This document shows positions 19,781 to 29,004 of a stretch of 64,000 nucleotides of DNA, piece by piece. The translations under genes and the position numbers were made by a program. The number at the start of each line of letters is the position of its first letter. Within the stretch, counting starts at the first letter, position 1. This DNA is from Psychrobacter sp. AH5 (GTDB lineage Bacteria; Pseudomonadota; Gammaproteobacteria; Pseudomonadales; Moraxellaceae): positions 806,001 through 870,000 of the forward strand of contig NZ_JAMBMT010000001.1 in the NCBI RefSeq assembly GCF_040371085.1, given 5' to 3'. The notes below the pieces were generated by a model, which was not told where the DNA came from, made no database searches, and worked only from the letters and a program-made list of their open reading frames with translations.

Positions 19781-20389
19781 TTAAACGTATAGATCATCAT
19801 CATCTTGAATAGTATTCACTAATTCATCTAACGCGGTAGTGATATCTGCATTTAACTTAACTAAGAACTTTAGTTTTTGTGTAGCGTCGATAGCTGTTTG
19901 CCAGTCTTGCTGCTGGTAAGCTTGCTTAAAACGTAAAGATTGCTTATCTAGGCGCTGGGTAATCTGCGGATGCAACTGCTGTAATGCTAGACGATCTTTA
20001 TCTTCAATAGCCTCTTCTAGCTCGATACGCAATTGCATAGCATCATCTAAAAACTCCAAATCAGCAATCGATTGATCTAGGCTCTCAGCTTGTCCAGCCA
20101 TATCGAGCATATAAGTAGCTCGGCTGTCAGCGTTACTCAGCGTCTGGTAAGCTTGATTGATGATAGCGGAAGCTTGCTCAGAGTGTTGTTGTAAAGTCTG
20201 ATTATCAGTACTTGCATTAATATTATTAGCATTAATCTTTGCTAAATTATCAGGATGATAACGCTTTTGTAGGGTACGAAGACGATGATCTAGAGACTCT
20301 TGCGATAGTTCAAACTGAACAGGCTGCTCAAATAATACAAAAAAATTATCAAACTGAGCCTCTGACTGCGCATTATTGACTAAAGTCAT
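19781..20389 (-). CDS. hscB: Fe-S cluster co-chaperone HscB
   Basis: J-domain protein that brings IscU to HscA. The 202-residue protein has an N-terminal J domain (FFVLFEQPVQFELSQESLDHRL...) with the HPD signature written as YHPDNL near residue 40, then a helical C-terminal domain that would bind IscU. An asparagine-rich insertion (NANNINAST) follows the HPD and makes it about 30 residues longer than E. coli HscB. It sits between iscA and hscA. Confidence 0.93.
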   Translation of the reverse strand: MTLVNNAQSEAQFDNFFVLFEQPVQFELSQESLDHRLRTLQKRYHPDNLAKINANNINASTDNQTLQQHSEQASAIINQAYQTLSNADSRATYMLDMAGQAESLDQSIADLEFLDDAMQLRIELEEAIEDKDRLALQQLHPQITQRLDKQSLRFKQAYQQQDWQTAIDATQKLKFLVKLNADITTALDELVNTIQDDDDLYV

Positions 20390-20476
20390 ATCCTATACCT
20401 TACTTTGGGTAGCACTAGTTTATTTTTATAATTGATGATTTTCGATAAATTTTAGCTTATCTAATGATAAACTCAC

Positions 20477-20797
20477 TTAAACAGTAAAAGATTCGCCGCA
20501 GCCACATTCGCCTTTTTGATTAGGGTTAGTGAACTTAAAGCCTTCGTTTAGGCCCTCTTTTTCATAATCCATCAACAAGCCATCAAGATATACTAAGCTT
20601 TTAGGATCAATAAAAATACTCACACCGCGGCTATCATAACGGGTGTCGTTTTCGTCAGGAGTATCTACAAACTCCAAAACATAAGCTAAACCTGAACAAC
20701 CGGCGGTACGAATACCTACGCGAATACCTTCACCTTTGCCCCGACTCTCCAAAAAATCTCGAACATGCTGAGCGGCGCGTTCTGTCATTTCAATCAT
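20477..20797 (-). CDS. iscA: Iron-sulfur cluster assembly protein IscA
   Basis: A-type cluster carrier. The 106-residue product has the three conserved cysteines: Cys34 in TAGCSG, and Cys98 and Cys100 in CGCGESF. It is adjacent to iscU and hscB. ATG at 20797 is preceded by AGGAGTTGGC on the minus strand, a good ribosome-binding site. Confidence 0.95.
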   Translation of the reverse strand: MIEMTERAAQHVRDFLESRGKGEGIRVGIRTAGCSGLAYVLEFVDTPDENDTRYDSRGVSIFIDPKSLVYLDGLLMDYEKEGLNEGFKFTNPNQKGECGCGESFTV

Positions 20798-21011
20798 GCC
20801 AACTCCTATTGAGTGTCTATAAATTATATTAAATTTGCTAAGTAAAACGGTTATTGATTTAGCAAGCGTCTAAATCAAAACCTCTTTATATCATAACGCT
20901 ATATAAAACAAAGGCGACAATGGCATAAGCTTTATTGTCACCTCCGTAGTCCTAAAAAGCAGCTTGCAACTACTCGTCTTCTAAAGTAGATGACATCTTA
21001 ACTTATCAAGC

Positions 21012-21422
21012 TTAGTGAGCGGCTTCTTCTTGCACATCGCTTACACCGTGTTTGCCTTTGTAGTCGCTAATAGCGGCTTTGATGGCATCTTCTGCTAATA
21101 CCGAGCAATGCACTTTTACCGGTGGTAATGCTAGCTCTTGAGCGATATCGTTGTTTTTGATCTCGCCAGCTTGATCCAAGCTTTTGCCTTTTAGCCACTC
21201 AGTAACCAATGAGCTTGAAGCAATAGCAGAGCCGCAGCCATAAGTTTTAAAACGAGCATCTTCAATGATACCGTCGTCACCCACTTGAATTTGTAGACGC
21301 ATAACGTCACCACAAGCTGGCGCGCCGACCATACCGGTACCAACGTTTTTGGCATTTTTATCAAGATTGCCGACATTGCGTGGATTTTCGTAATGATCAA
21401 TAACTTGGTCACTATAGGCCAT
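21012..21422 (-). CDS. iscU: Iron-sulfur cluster scaffold IscU
   Basis: Scaffold on which IscS-derived sulfur and iron are assembled. The 136-residue protein has ligands Cys37 (PACGDVM), Cys63 (YGCGSA) and Cys106 (VHCSVLAEDAI) and the LPPVK motif recognised by HscA (residues 99-103). AGGAGAAAACCCC precedes the ATG. It lies between iscS and iscA. Confidence 0.97.
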   Translation of the reverse strand: MAYSDQVIDHYENPRNVGNLDKNAKNVGTGMVGAPACGDVMRLQIQVGDDGIIEDARFKTYGCGSAIASSSLVTEWLKGKSLDQAGEIKNNDIAQELALPPVKVHCSVLAEDAIKAAISDYKGKHGVSDVQEEAAH

Positions 21423-21557
21423 GGGGTTTTCTCCTAGTTAGGCGATGAGTAGAGAGGTCTGGTTAGACTAATTTATCCACTCATCTATAATTGGGGTCAA
21501 ACTTTTAATAGTTTATAAAGCATTATTTTATAAGTTTAGCTAAATACTAGCTCAATA

Positions 21558-22784
21558 TTAGTGCTCTGCCCATTCTACTGAGTCAAGATCAACCCCGTCT
21601 TGGAACATATCCCAAAGAGGGGATAGGGCACGTAATTTATCGACAGCTTCATGCATCTGCTTGATCACTCTATCGATGTCTTCTTCTGTGGTATAACGTC
21701 CAAAGCTAAAACGAATAGAGCTATGCGCTAACTCATCTGGGCGACCAATAGCACGTAATACATAAGAGGGCTCAAGCGTCGCTGAAGTACAAGCAGAGCC
21801 TGATGAGACCGCTAAGTCTTTTAGCGACATCATTAATGATTCGCCCTCAACAAAGTTAAAGCTAATATTGATAATATTTGGGACGCTATGCTCAAGATCG
21901 CCGTTTAAGTAAATCTCTTCAATATCTTGCAAACCATCCCAAAGCTTTTGGCGTAGCTTAGCGGCATGAGCATGATCCTCTTCGCGTTTTTCTTCCGCTA
22001 AGCTAAAGGCAGCTCCTAGACCAACAATCTGATGGGTAGGAAGGGTGCCTGAACGCATACCGCGCTCATGTCCACCGCCATGTTGCTCAGCTTTTAGGCG
22101 AATACGAGGCTTGCGACGCACAAATAAAGCGCCGATGCCTTTAGGACCATAAGCTTTATGACCTGAGAAACTCATTAAGTCAAACTTAGTAGTCTCAGCA
22201 TCAATCTTTATCTTGCCAACCGCTTGCGCAGCATCTACATGGAAAATAACGCCAGCAGCTCGAGTAATCTCGCCAATAGCTTTGATATCAGTAACAGTGC
22301 CTAATTCATTATTTACTACCATTAAAGAGACTAAGATAGTGTCATCACGTAAAGCTTCTTGAACTTGCTCTGGCAATATCAGGCCAGTCCCTTTTTGCGG
22401 CTCAATATAGGTAATCTCAAAGCCTTCTTGCTCAAGCTCACGGCAAGTATCTAATACGGCTTTGTGCTCAATTTTGCTAGTGATAATATGCTTACCACGA
22501 GATTGATAAAAATGAGCGACGCCCTTGATAGCTAAGTTATCAGACTCAGTAGCCCCTGAGGTAAAGACAATCTCACGTGGATCAGCATTAATAACTTCAG
22601 CCACCTGTCCACGAGCGGTCTCTACTGCTTCCTCAGCTTGCCAACCATAGCCATGAGAGCGCGAAGCTGGGTTACCAAAGACTCCATCTACGGTTAAATA
22701 TTCGCTCATTTTGGCAGCGACCGGTCTAGCGACAGGAGTAGTGGCGGCGTAGTCTAAGTATATTAAATTATTATGTTGGCTCAT
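21558..22784 (-). CDS. iscS: Cysteine desulfurase IscS
   Basis: PLP enzyme that takes sulfur from cysteine for clusters and thiolated tRNA. The 408-residue protein has the PLP-binding Lys210 ([12 protein letters not shown]) and the persulfide-forming Cys332 in [14 protein letters not shown]. The C-terminal [18 protein letters not shown] matches the IscU-binding tail. The ATG overlaps the iscR stop by 4 bp (ATGA), showing tight coupling. Confidence 0.97.
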   Translation of the reverse strand: MSQHNNLIYLDYAATTPVARPVAAKMSEYLTVDGVFGNPASRSHGYGWQAEEAVETARGQVAEVINADPREIVFTSGATESDNLAIKGVAHFYQSRGKHIITSKIEHKAVLDTCRELEQEGFEITYIEPQKGTGLILPEQVQEALRDDTILVSLMVVNNELGTVTDIKAIGEITRAAGVIFHVDAAQAVGKIKIDAETTKFDLMSFSGHKAYGPKGIGALFVRRKPRIRLKAEQHGGGHERGMRSGTLPTHQIVGLGAAFSLAEEKREEDHAHAAKLRQKLWDGLQDIEEIYLNGDLEHSVPNIINISFNFVEGESLMMSLKDLAVSSGSACTSATLEPSYVLRAIGRPDELAHSSIRFSFGRYTTEEDIDRVIKQMHEAVDKLRALSPLWDMFQDGVDLDSVEWAEH

Positions 22785-23290
22785 GCTGGGTTTGCCTCGC
22801 TAGTCGATAAAGTAATAGTATTGATATCTTTGCTAGAGATCTCTTCAAAAATATTGTGCTGACGATCTGAGATGGATTGCACGTTTTTCATATCTAATAG
22901 TTGTGCTAAAGTTATATTTTTCAAGTACTGCTCGATGTGATTGGACAGTGCACACCATAAATCATGAGTCAAACACATAGTACCGCCCTGACAATCACCG
23001 CGTCCTTCACATTGCATAGCATTGACAGATTCATCGACGGCCAAAATAATGCTCATTACGTCTATCTCATCAAGAGGTTTTGAGAGATAATAGCCTCCTG
23101 AAGCGCCGCGAATACTAGTCACCAATCCACGCTTACGCAATTTGGAAAACAACTGTTCTAAATAAGAGATAGATATAGATTGACGCTTAGCAATATCAGA
23201 GAGAGAAACGGCGCCATCTTGCTGACTGCTTTGTAATGCTAGATCTAATAATGCAGTAACAGCGTATCTGCCTCGGGTAGTTAAACGCAT
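22781..23290 (-). CDS. iscR: Fe-S cluster-responsive regulator IscR
   Basis: Rrf2-family repressor of the isc operon in E. coli. The 169-residue protein has an N-terminal winged helix with the [12 protein letters not shown] motif and cluster ligands Cys94, Cys100, Cys106 and His109, matching E. coli Cys92/98/104/His107. It is the first gene of the operon and should autoregulate it. An inverted repeat pair at 23329 and 23381 flanks its likely promoter. Confidence 0.96.
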   Translation of the reverse strand: MRLTTRGRYAVTALLDLALQSSQQDGAVSLSDIAKRQSISISYLEQLFSKLRKRGLVTSIRGASGGYYLSKPLDEIDVMSIILAVDESVNAMQCEGRGDCQGGTMCLTHDLWCALSNHIEQYLKNITLAQLLDMKNVQSISDRQHNIFEEISSKDINTITLSTSEANPA

Positions 23291-23328
23291 AAAATATCTC
23301 CAAACTGATTAGTAATTAGCTTAAATAA

Positions 23329-23391
23329 ATAACGTATGGTCTTTTATAGTTCAATATATTGGATATAATATAAGTCAACGCCATACGTTAT
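23329..23391. promoter_or_regulatory. Inverted repeat pair around the iscR promoter region
   Basis: ATAACGTATGG (23329-23339) and CCATACGTTAT (23381-23391) are exact reverse complements 41 bp apart, 39-101 bp upstream of the iscR ATG. The minus strand between them has a TTGACT -35-like hexamer (23378-23373) and AT-rich -10-like sequence. The half-sites TATGG and CCATA agree with the outer bases of the type 2 IscR motif (CCNYA...TRNGG), but the spacing does not. Confidence 0.5.
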
Positions 23392-23597
23392 GGCTATTAC
23401 ACAACAGAAGGTTAACCCGGTTCATGCTGCGATAGAGCCATTATACTTAATCCTGAGTAATTTAGTCAAGATTAAAATGTGGTGGAATGGTTAATTGAAT
23501 TAAAGACTAATATTGATAAAAATGATTAACGATTAGTAATGCTTTGGATGACTACTAATCGCTAAATAGAAGGAGAGACAAGACTAGAACTAGTATT

Positions 23598-23631
23598 GTT
23601 TTACTATGCTATTAGTTTTACTAGGCTATTA
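23598..23631. repeat. Two 17-bp tandem units
   Basis: GTTTTACTATGCTATTA is followed directly by a copy with one change (16 of 17). It lies in the 450-bp gap between iscR and the SCP2-like gene, which otherwise shows no gene beyond the iscR promoter region. Confidence 0.6.
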
Positions 23632-23740
23632 GAAGTTATTGAGTTTTAAGCCTACTTTGACAGTTAGCTTATTGAATAAAAGGTATAGGACCAAAATTGC
23701 TTGTAGATCTAATTTATGGATATCACAAGTAACTGCAAAA

Positions 23741-24382
23741 TTACATCATAAATAAAGCAATAATAGCGATTAGAGCAACGACAGCGGCTACTATCGCGGT
23801 AATAGTGAGCATTTTTTGTTTACTCTCCAGCTCTTTGACAGTCGTTTCAAGCTCGCGATTTTTTACTGTTAAAGTATTTATCTGTGTCTGCTGCTCAGCA
23901 ATCCGCGCTTTATAATTATCTGCTTTTTCTTGTTTTTCTGCGTCAGTGGCTTTGGTCTTATCGCTACCTTTTATCTTTTTGATAAGTCCTTGAATAATGC
24001 CGCCTACACCCATCTGCATGATAAATTGTTTAACCAGTTGAACTTGGACCACCTCACCGCGCATCTGTAGCTTCTCAGTCGTTTCTACATCGTGAGTAGT
24101 TAGCGCATTAAGCACCTGAATACTATAAGCGTTGATGATGACATCAGGCTCACTGCGATCGATAGGCAAACTGGCGTCAAGTAAAACCCCTTTATTGCTA
24201 AAGGTTGCAAAAACCTCTACATGCGGAAGATACAGGCGTAAGCAAACTACGGTGTTTTGCTTGGCGAGGGGATAGGCCGCCTTACGTAGCTCAGGATCTA
24301 AGCGTAATAGTAACGTCATTGCTGATTCAATAAAGACCAGAATGATATTTAGCAGAGAGTGAGATAACGTAGAACGCTTCAT
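23741..24382 (-). CDS. SCP2/UbiJ-like protein with coiled coil and C-terminal membrane anchor
   Basis: The 213-residue protein is not firmly recognised. Residues about 20-135 look like a small sterol-carrier (SCP2) domain as in UbiJ: a hydrophobic helix, LRLYLPHVEVFATFSNKGVLLDA strands, then SEPDVIINAYSIQVLNAL and LQMRGEVVQVQLVKQFI. Residues about 150-190 form a coiled coil rich in K, E and Q, and 192-213 a C-terminal transmembrane helix. UbiJ is a lipid-binding factor of ubiquinone synthesis with a similar SCP2-plus-coil layout but no membrane anchor. No ubi genes are adjacent, so the function is inferred only from shape. Confidence 0.55.
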   Translation of the reverse strand: MKRSTLSHSLLNIILVFIESAMTLLLRLDPELRKAAYPLAKQNTVVCLRLYLPHVEVFATFSNKGVLLDASLPIDRSEPDVIINAYSIQVLNALTTHDVETTEKLQMRGEVVQVQLVKQFIMQMGVGGIIQGLIKKIKGSDKTKATDAEKQEKADNYKARIAEQQTQINTLTVKNRELETTVKELESKQKMLTITAIVAAVVALIAIIALFMM

Positions 24383-24410
24383 GTAGAGTATCCGTTTTTA
24401 TGATTAAGGG

Positions 24411-24521
24411 TTATAAAGGAGTTAAAGATAGAGCAATAATAATGCAAATGGTCGCTAAGAGTAGCGTAAAAATAATTATTGTCAAAATTAATCTAACTCT
24501 TTGCTGCTTCTTACTAGCCAT
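24411..24521 (-). CDS. Possible 36-residue single-span membrane protein
   Basis: An ATG frame (24521-24411) encodes a short basic start, MASKKQQRVRL, then an unbroken hydrophobic helix rich in I, L and T, and a stop. The positive-inside pattern is that of a small inner-membrane protein. It ends 28 bp before the SCP2-like gene on the same strand and could be its first cistron. The ribosome-binding site is weak and no family is recognised. Confidence 0.35.
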   Translation of the reverse strand: MASKKQQRVRLILTIIIFTLLLATICIIIALSLTPL

Positions 24522-25040
24522 AAATTAACACAAATAGCTTTAACAACCGTTTTTTGTGTATCGTCTATAACAAAAAAGCTAGGTTACTGACTGAAGGTTA
24601 ATCGGCACAAGCCAGTATAAAAGGCCAACGACGACGTTTTACCCATTCCATCATAAAAATATTGTTTGTTAGTGTCAGTAATCGAATTGTTGCTGATTTA
24701 TCCATGTTTTTATAAATACTAATCAGTAGTATTGATAGTAAATAGTAAGTAAAAGAACAGCTTAGCGTCACAAACTAGTAACAAAATACAGCGCTATAGT
24801 AAATATCAGTAATAAAGTTACCGATTTTTTGCGTAAAGTTAAGTGACAAATACGTTGTGCAGTAAGCAAAAAAATGTAAAATCGCTTGCGCTCCCTATGC
24901 TGCCTTGATATAAAGGCCATAATGAAGTGTCACTCACAAACACGTAAGCTTGAAGTGGTTGTTATTGCTTAAGCAGTATTTGAGCGCTACAATACCTAAG
25001 GTTAACGTTTTTTACCGCCCTTAAACTTGAAGGAAATTTT
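24522..25040. other. 519-bp gap before hupB
   Basis: No gene is supported. A possible hupB promoter is TTGTGC (24855-24860), a 16-bp spacer and TAAAAT (24877-24882), with a long leader of about 150 bp. A small dyad AATACTA/TAGTATT lies near 24715-24735. Confidence 0.35.
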
Positions 25041-25313
25041 ATGAATAAGTCAGAATTAATCGATAGCATTGCAGACAAAAGCGGCCTAAATAAGACCCAA
25101 GCTGGTGATGCATTGAACGCTGTTATGGAAAGCGTTGGTGAAGCATTAGAAGCTGGTGAGAGTATCTCATTGGTTGGTTTTGGTACTTTTAGCGTAAAAG
25201 ACCGTAAAGCACGTACTGGCCGTAACCCTAAGACTGGTGAAGAGTTGGCTATTCCAGCTAGCAAAGTACCAAGCTTTAAAGCTGGTAAAAACCTAAAAGA
25301 GCGTTTGAACTAA
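25041..25313 (+). CDS. hupB: DNA-binding protein HU
   Basis: Nucleoid protein that binds and bends DNA without strict sequence preference. The 90-residue product has the full HU fold: MNKSELIDSIADKSGLNKTQA, the arm RTGRNPKTGEELAIPASKV and the C-terminal helix FKAGKNLKERLN. GAAGGAAATTTT precedes the ATG. It lies upstream of ppiD, as hupB does in E. coli, which supports the HU-beta assignment. A terminator follows. Confidence 0.95.
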   Translation: MNKSELIDSIADKSGLNKTQAGDALNAVMESVGEALEAGESISLVGFGTFSVKDRKARTGRNPKTGEELAIPASKVPSFKAGKNLKERLN

Positions 25314-25390
25314 GCTGACGCTTAGCTTCATTGCTAATTACTGTATTGACAGCCTAAGATAATAGTAAAAACTGGACTGCGTATAGTGAT

Positions 25391-25421
25391 AAAGAGCACC
25401 TTTAATACAGGTGCTTTTTTT
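25391..25421 (+). terminator. hupB terminator
   Basis: AGCACCT (25395-25401) pairs with AGGTGCT (25409-25415), followed by a run of T to 25421. Confidence 0.9.
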
Positions 25422-25537
25422 GTGCCCAAAAAATGTAGCAAACGCTGAGCGAATATTTTTGAGTCTATCGTAAAAATCACGTATCATAGGCGCGCATGTC
25501 TCAAAGCTTCACAGATAAACGAAGCATCAAGCAAAAT

Positions 25538-25565
25538 TTGACATCAGCCTTTTATTATTGATAAT
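25538..25565 (+). promoter_or_regulatory. Promoter of ppiD
   Basis: A perfect -35 TTGACA (25538-25543), a 16-bp spacer and GATAAT (25560-25565) lie about 80 bp before ATG 25646. The leader would be about 73 nt. The stretch from 25422 to 25537 shows a small GCTTC/GAAGC dyad and nothing else. Confidence 0.6.
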
Positions 25566-25645
25566 TCCTACCATTGCCAGTCCTCTAATGACTGATATTC
25601 TTATCAATGGTCTTACCAACACGGGTTAATAAAGCAGAAATAATT

Positions 25646-27520
25646 ATGGATAAATTGCGCGATTTTTTGAAAACTTGGCCTGGTCGCATTTTATTGATGT
25701 TATGCCTAGCGCCGCTAGCGCTATTAGGTGTTGAGAGCTATTTTGGTGGTAATACTGATCCTAACCAAATCGCTCAGGTAGGAGAGGCCAGTGTTGGGCT
25801 TAGCGAGTATCAATCTGCGGTTAATAGCCGCCGCAGTGAGTTATTAGAGCAGATAGAAGATGCTAGTCTGTTGAATGAAGACGTCTTACATGAGCAAGTG
25901 TTAAAAGGTCTTATTGATCGCACCTTATTAGAGCAGCAGGCTGGCAAGTTAGGCATGACGGTCTCTGATGACACTATCAATCGCTTGTTATTGCAAGAAG
26001 AGATATTTAAAGACGCTGATGGTAACTTCTCTAATGAGCAGTTTTCAAACTTTTTGCGACAGCGCGGGATGACTAAAAATCAGCTTTTTGCTGAATTTCG
26101 CAATCAGTTAAGTCTCGATCAGCTCAATGCCAGTATTGTAGGGACGGCTATTTATCCTATGCGCGCGGTCAATCAGCTCATTGATTTGCAACTAGAGACG
26201 CGTAAAGTATGGCTGCATCGCTTTAATTGGCAAGATTACCAGCAGCAAGTCAAGATCAGCAAATCTGAGATTGAAAGCTACTATAATACCAATAAAGACA
26301 AACTCAAAAGCGCCGCTATGGTCGATTTGGCTTATATCCAGCTGACACCTGCTAACATTAAAGTCAATCAAGTGACGCCAGAGGAGCTGCAACAGCAGTA
26401 TGAAAGCTACAAGCAACAGCTTGGCGTTAGTGATGAGCGAATGATTAGTCAGATTCTATTAACGGGCGATAATGCCAAGGCTCGCGCGGATAAAGTGCTT
26501 GCTAGTCTTAAAAAAGGCGAAGACTTTGCCACGCTTGCCAAGCAGTACTCTGATGATCCTACTGGTGCTAACGGCGGCGCTATTGGCCGCTTTAACCCTT
26601 CGGTGTTTGGCAATGACGCCGCTACCGTCGAAAAAGCTCTTGAAGGCCTGGCAGTAGGAGAGGTTAGCCCGGCAGTAAAAACTAGCTTTGGTTATCAGAT
26701 ATTCAAAGTTACGGATGATAATAGTAGCGACATTGCCAGTATGGAGAGCATGCGTGAGGAGCTGACGGCAAAAGCTAAAGAGTATAAGCGCCAGACTATT
26801 TATGCAGATAAAGTCACTGCTATCAATGATCTAGCGGCAGATGGTTTTAGTATTGAAGATATTGCTCAGCAAGAAGGTGTTACTCTTAAGCGTATCAAAG
26901 ATTACAGCAAAAACAATAATACTTCAGCACTGGCACAACCTGCGGTCATTAAGCAGGCTTTTGATGAATTTACTATTCAAGATCAAGCCGTCACTACCGG
27001 TATTGAGGTAGGTGATGGTATGGTATGGGCGCAGCCAAGTAACTACCGTCCAACTCAGACGCTAAGCCTCAAAGCAGCTACGCCAACTATCACTCAGACA
27101 TTACGCAAACAAAAAGCCAGCGCTATGGCTCTAGCGGATGCCAAAAAGCTAGCCGCGGCTATCAAGACTACTGACGATATTGCTAAGCAACCAGTAAGCT
27201 TTCAGGCTTTGGGTGAGATCAATCGTCAAACGCCCTTATTATCTGAAAAAGAGCGTGGTTTAGCCTTTAGTAAGCAAGCGCCTATGAATGGCGTAGTGGC
27301 GATAGCGAGTGCTACAGAGGTAGGAGCGTCTGTACTGGTCGGTGATCATATAGAGACGCAGGGCGAATCACAATTATCAGCAGCAGAAAAATCGCAAACG
27401 GCCTCGATTATCCGTGATAATTTGGGACAAGATCAATTGCAAGATTATCTAGATTATCTGCGTTTGGTTTATAAAGTTGAGATTAATGAAACTAATCTGG
27501 CTAATGCTCAGGTTCGTTAA
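25646..27520 (+). CDS. ppiD: Periplasmic folding chaperone PpiD (SurA N-terminal and PpiC parvulin domains)
   Basis: Inner-membrane-anchored chaperone at the SecYEG exit. From ATG 25646 (624 aa, as in E. coli PpiD) it has a short cytoplasmic start, one transmembrane helix (about residues 14-30), a SurA-like N-terminal domain (VLKGLIDRTLLEQQAGKLGM), a parvulin domain (about 262-360; MISQILLTG...FATLAKQYSDDPTGANGGAIGRF) and a helical C-terminal part. The frame opens at ATG 25607, but MDKLRDFLKTWPGRI is the normal PpiD start. The hupB-ppiD order is conserved. Confidence 0.93.
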   Translation: MDKLRDFLKTWPGRILLMLCLAPLALLGVESYFGGNTDPNQIAQVGEASVGLSEYQSAVNSRRSELLEQIEDASLLNEDVLHEQVLKGLIDRTLLEQQAGKLGMTVSDDTINRLLLQEEIFKDADGNFSNEQFSNFLRQRGMTKNQLFAEFRNQLSLDQLNASIVGTAIYPMRAVNQLIDLQLETRKVWLHRFNWQDYQQQVKISKSEIESYYNTNKDKLKSAAMVDLAYIQLTPANIKVNQVTPEELQQQYESYKQQLGVSDERMISQILLTGDNAKARADKVLASLKKGEDFATLAKQYSDDPTGANGGAIGRFNPSVFGNDAATVEKALEGLAVGEVSPAVKTSFGYQIFKVTDDNSSDIASMESMREELTAKAKEYKRQTIYADKVTAINDLAADGFSIEDIAQQEGVTLKRIKDYSKNNNTSALAQPAVIKQAFDEFTIQDQAVTTGIEVGDGMVWAQPSNYRPTQTLSLKAATPTITQTLRKQKASAMALADAKKLAAAIKTTDDIAKQPVSFQALGEINRQTPLLSEKERGLAFSKQAPMNGVVAIASATEVGASVLVGDHIETQGESQLSAAEKSQTASIIRDNLGQDQLQDYLDYLRLVYKVEINETNLANAQVR

Positions 27521-27536
27521 TTAACAGTAATGATGT

Positions 27537-27610
27537 AAAATACCGCAACGATTGAACCGCTCTTATGAGTTTTTATAATTATAAGAGCAGTCTATCATGG
27601 CGGTATTTTT
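27537..27610. terminator. Compound hairpin between ppiD and the aminotransferase gene
   Basis: The outer arms AAAATACCGC (27537-27546) and GCGGTATTTT (27600-27609) enclose an inner pair GCTCTTAT/ATAAGAGC. It lies between convergent genes and should stop transcription from both sides. Confidence 0.75.
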
Positions 27611-27612
27611 AT

Positions 27613-28809
27613 TTAATCCTCTAACACCCTTGCCATCGCTTCAGCCACATAATCAACATTACTAACGTTAAGTCCTGCCATACACATCCGCGAATTTGAT
27701 ACCAAATACACTCCATACTCACTTTGCAAACGTTCAATCTGCTTAGGAGTTAAACCGGTAAAACTGAACATACCTTTTTGCTCAGTAAGATAGTCAAAAT
27801 TGCGCTCAGGAAGCTTAGTTTGTAATACTGATTTGAGCTTTAAACGCATCGCCTTAATACGGTCGCGCATAGCATAAACCTCGTTGACCCAATGCTGATG
27901 CAACTCTTCATCATTCATTACTATATCGACCACATGACCACCGTGCGATGGCGGGCAAGTATAGATACGACGTACAGTATAATTGAGCTGACCAAAGACC
28001 CGCTTTGCTTCATCGCTAGTTGGACAAACTACCGACAATCCACCCACACGCTCACCATATAGCGAGAGATTTTTGGAGAATGAATTACTCACAAATACAG
28101 GCAAGCCTATCGCCACCGCCTGACGAATAGCATAAGCGTCTTGAGCCATATCTTCGCCAAAACCTTGATAAGCGATATCCATAAAAGCAATCAATTGTTG
28201 CTGCTTCATAACTTTCAGCACTTGATCCCATTGTTCAGGCGTCAAATCTACGCCAGTTGGATTATGACAACAAGGATGCAAAAGCACCACGTCGTTTTTA
28301 TTTAACTGCTTGATAAAGCTAAGCATCTCATCGAACTTTAAGCGGCTAGTGGCATTATCATAATAAGGATAGCTGCCCACTTCGATATCGCAACCCTCAA
28401 AGATGGCGATATGATTACTCCAAGTGGGGTCGCTTACATAGCACTTAGACTGCGGAAAAAACTGATGAATAAATTCTGCCCCAACCTTTAATGCTCCTGA
28501 ACCGCCTAAAGTAGCGATAGTAGCCACGCGGTCTTCTTGCAGCACTTGCGAGCCTGCGCCAAACAGTAAGTTTTGACAGGCCACGCGATGTCCGAGCAAA
28601 CCTGCCATCGGTAGATAAGGCCGCGGAGTAATAGGATTAGCGATCAGGCGCTCAGCAGTCTTTACGCATTCCAAAACCGGTAATTCGCCCACTTCATCAT
28701 AGTAAATGCCAATCCCTAGATTCACTTTATGTGGATTATTATCACTGACAAACTTATCCATCAAGCCTAAGATAGGATCGCCAGCATAATAGTCTATATG
28801 TGTAAACAT
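27613..28809 (-). CDS. Aromatic amino acid / aspartate aminotransferase (class I)
   Basis: PLP-dependent transaminase of the AspC/TyrB family, 398 residues. It has NPTGVDLTPEQW (residues about 185-196), the PLP-lysine segment SNSFSKNLSLYGERVGG (Lys near 249) and the C-terminal SRMCMAGLNVSNVDYV with the substrate carboxylate Arg. The family exchanges aspartate, tyrosine or phenylalanine with 2-oxoglutarate; the sequence does not settle which. TTTTTAGGAAATAATAAC before the ATG gives a good ribosome-binding site. It is divergent from the CitE-like gene. Confidence 0.88.
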   Translation of the reverse strand: MFTHIDYYAGDPILGLMDKFVSDNNPHKVNLGIGIYYDEVGELPVLECVKTAERLIANPITPRPYLPMAGLLGHRVACQNLLFGAGSQVLQEDRVATIATLGGSGALKVGAEFIHQFFPQSKCYVSDPTWSNHIAIFEGCDIEVGSYPYYDNATSRLKFDEMLSFIKQLNKNDVVLLHPCCHNPTGVDLTPEQWDQVLKVMKQQQLIAFMDIAYQGFGEDMAQDAYAIRQAVAIGLPVFVSNSFSKNLSLYGERVGGLSVVCPTSDEAKRVFGQLNYTVRRIYTCPPSHGGHVVDIVMNDEELHQHWVNEVYAMRDRIKAMRLKLKSVLQTKLPERNFDYLTEQKGMFSFTGLTPKQIERLQSEYGVYLVSNSRMCMAGLNVSNVDYVAEAMARVLED

Positions 28810-29004
28810 GTTATTATTTCCTAAAAATTATGATGATTGGTTTTTATAATATGGCGCTTAAGATTAAACTTCTTGAGAAGGTAATAGCGCGTTATAAGTA
28901 AAGAGCATAAGCTAGATTAACCAGTAACTTAATAGCCAAGCTAGTTTATCAGCCTATACTTCAACTCCATACCTTTTCAATGGCTTATTGAGGCATTTAG
29001 ATAA

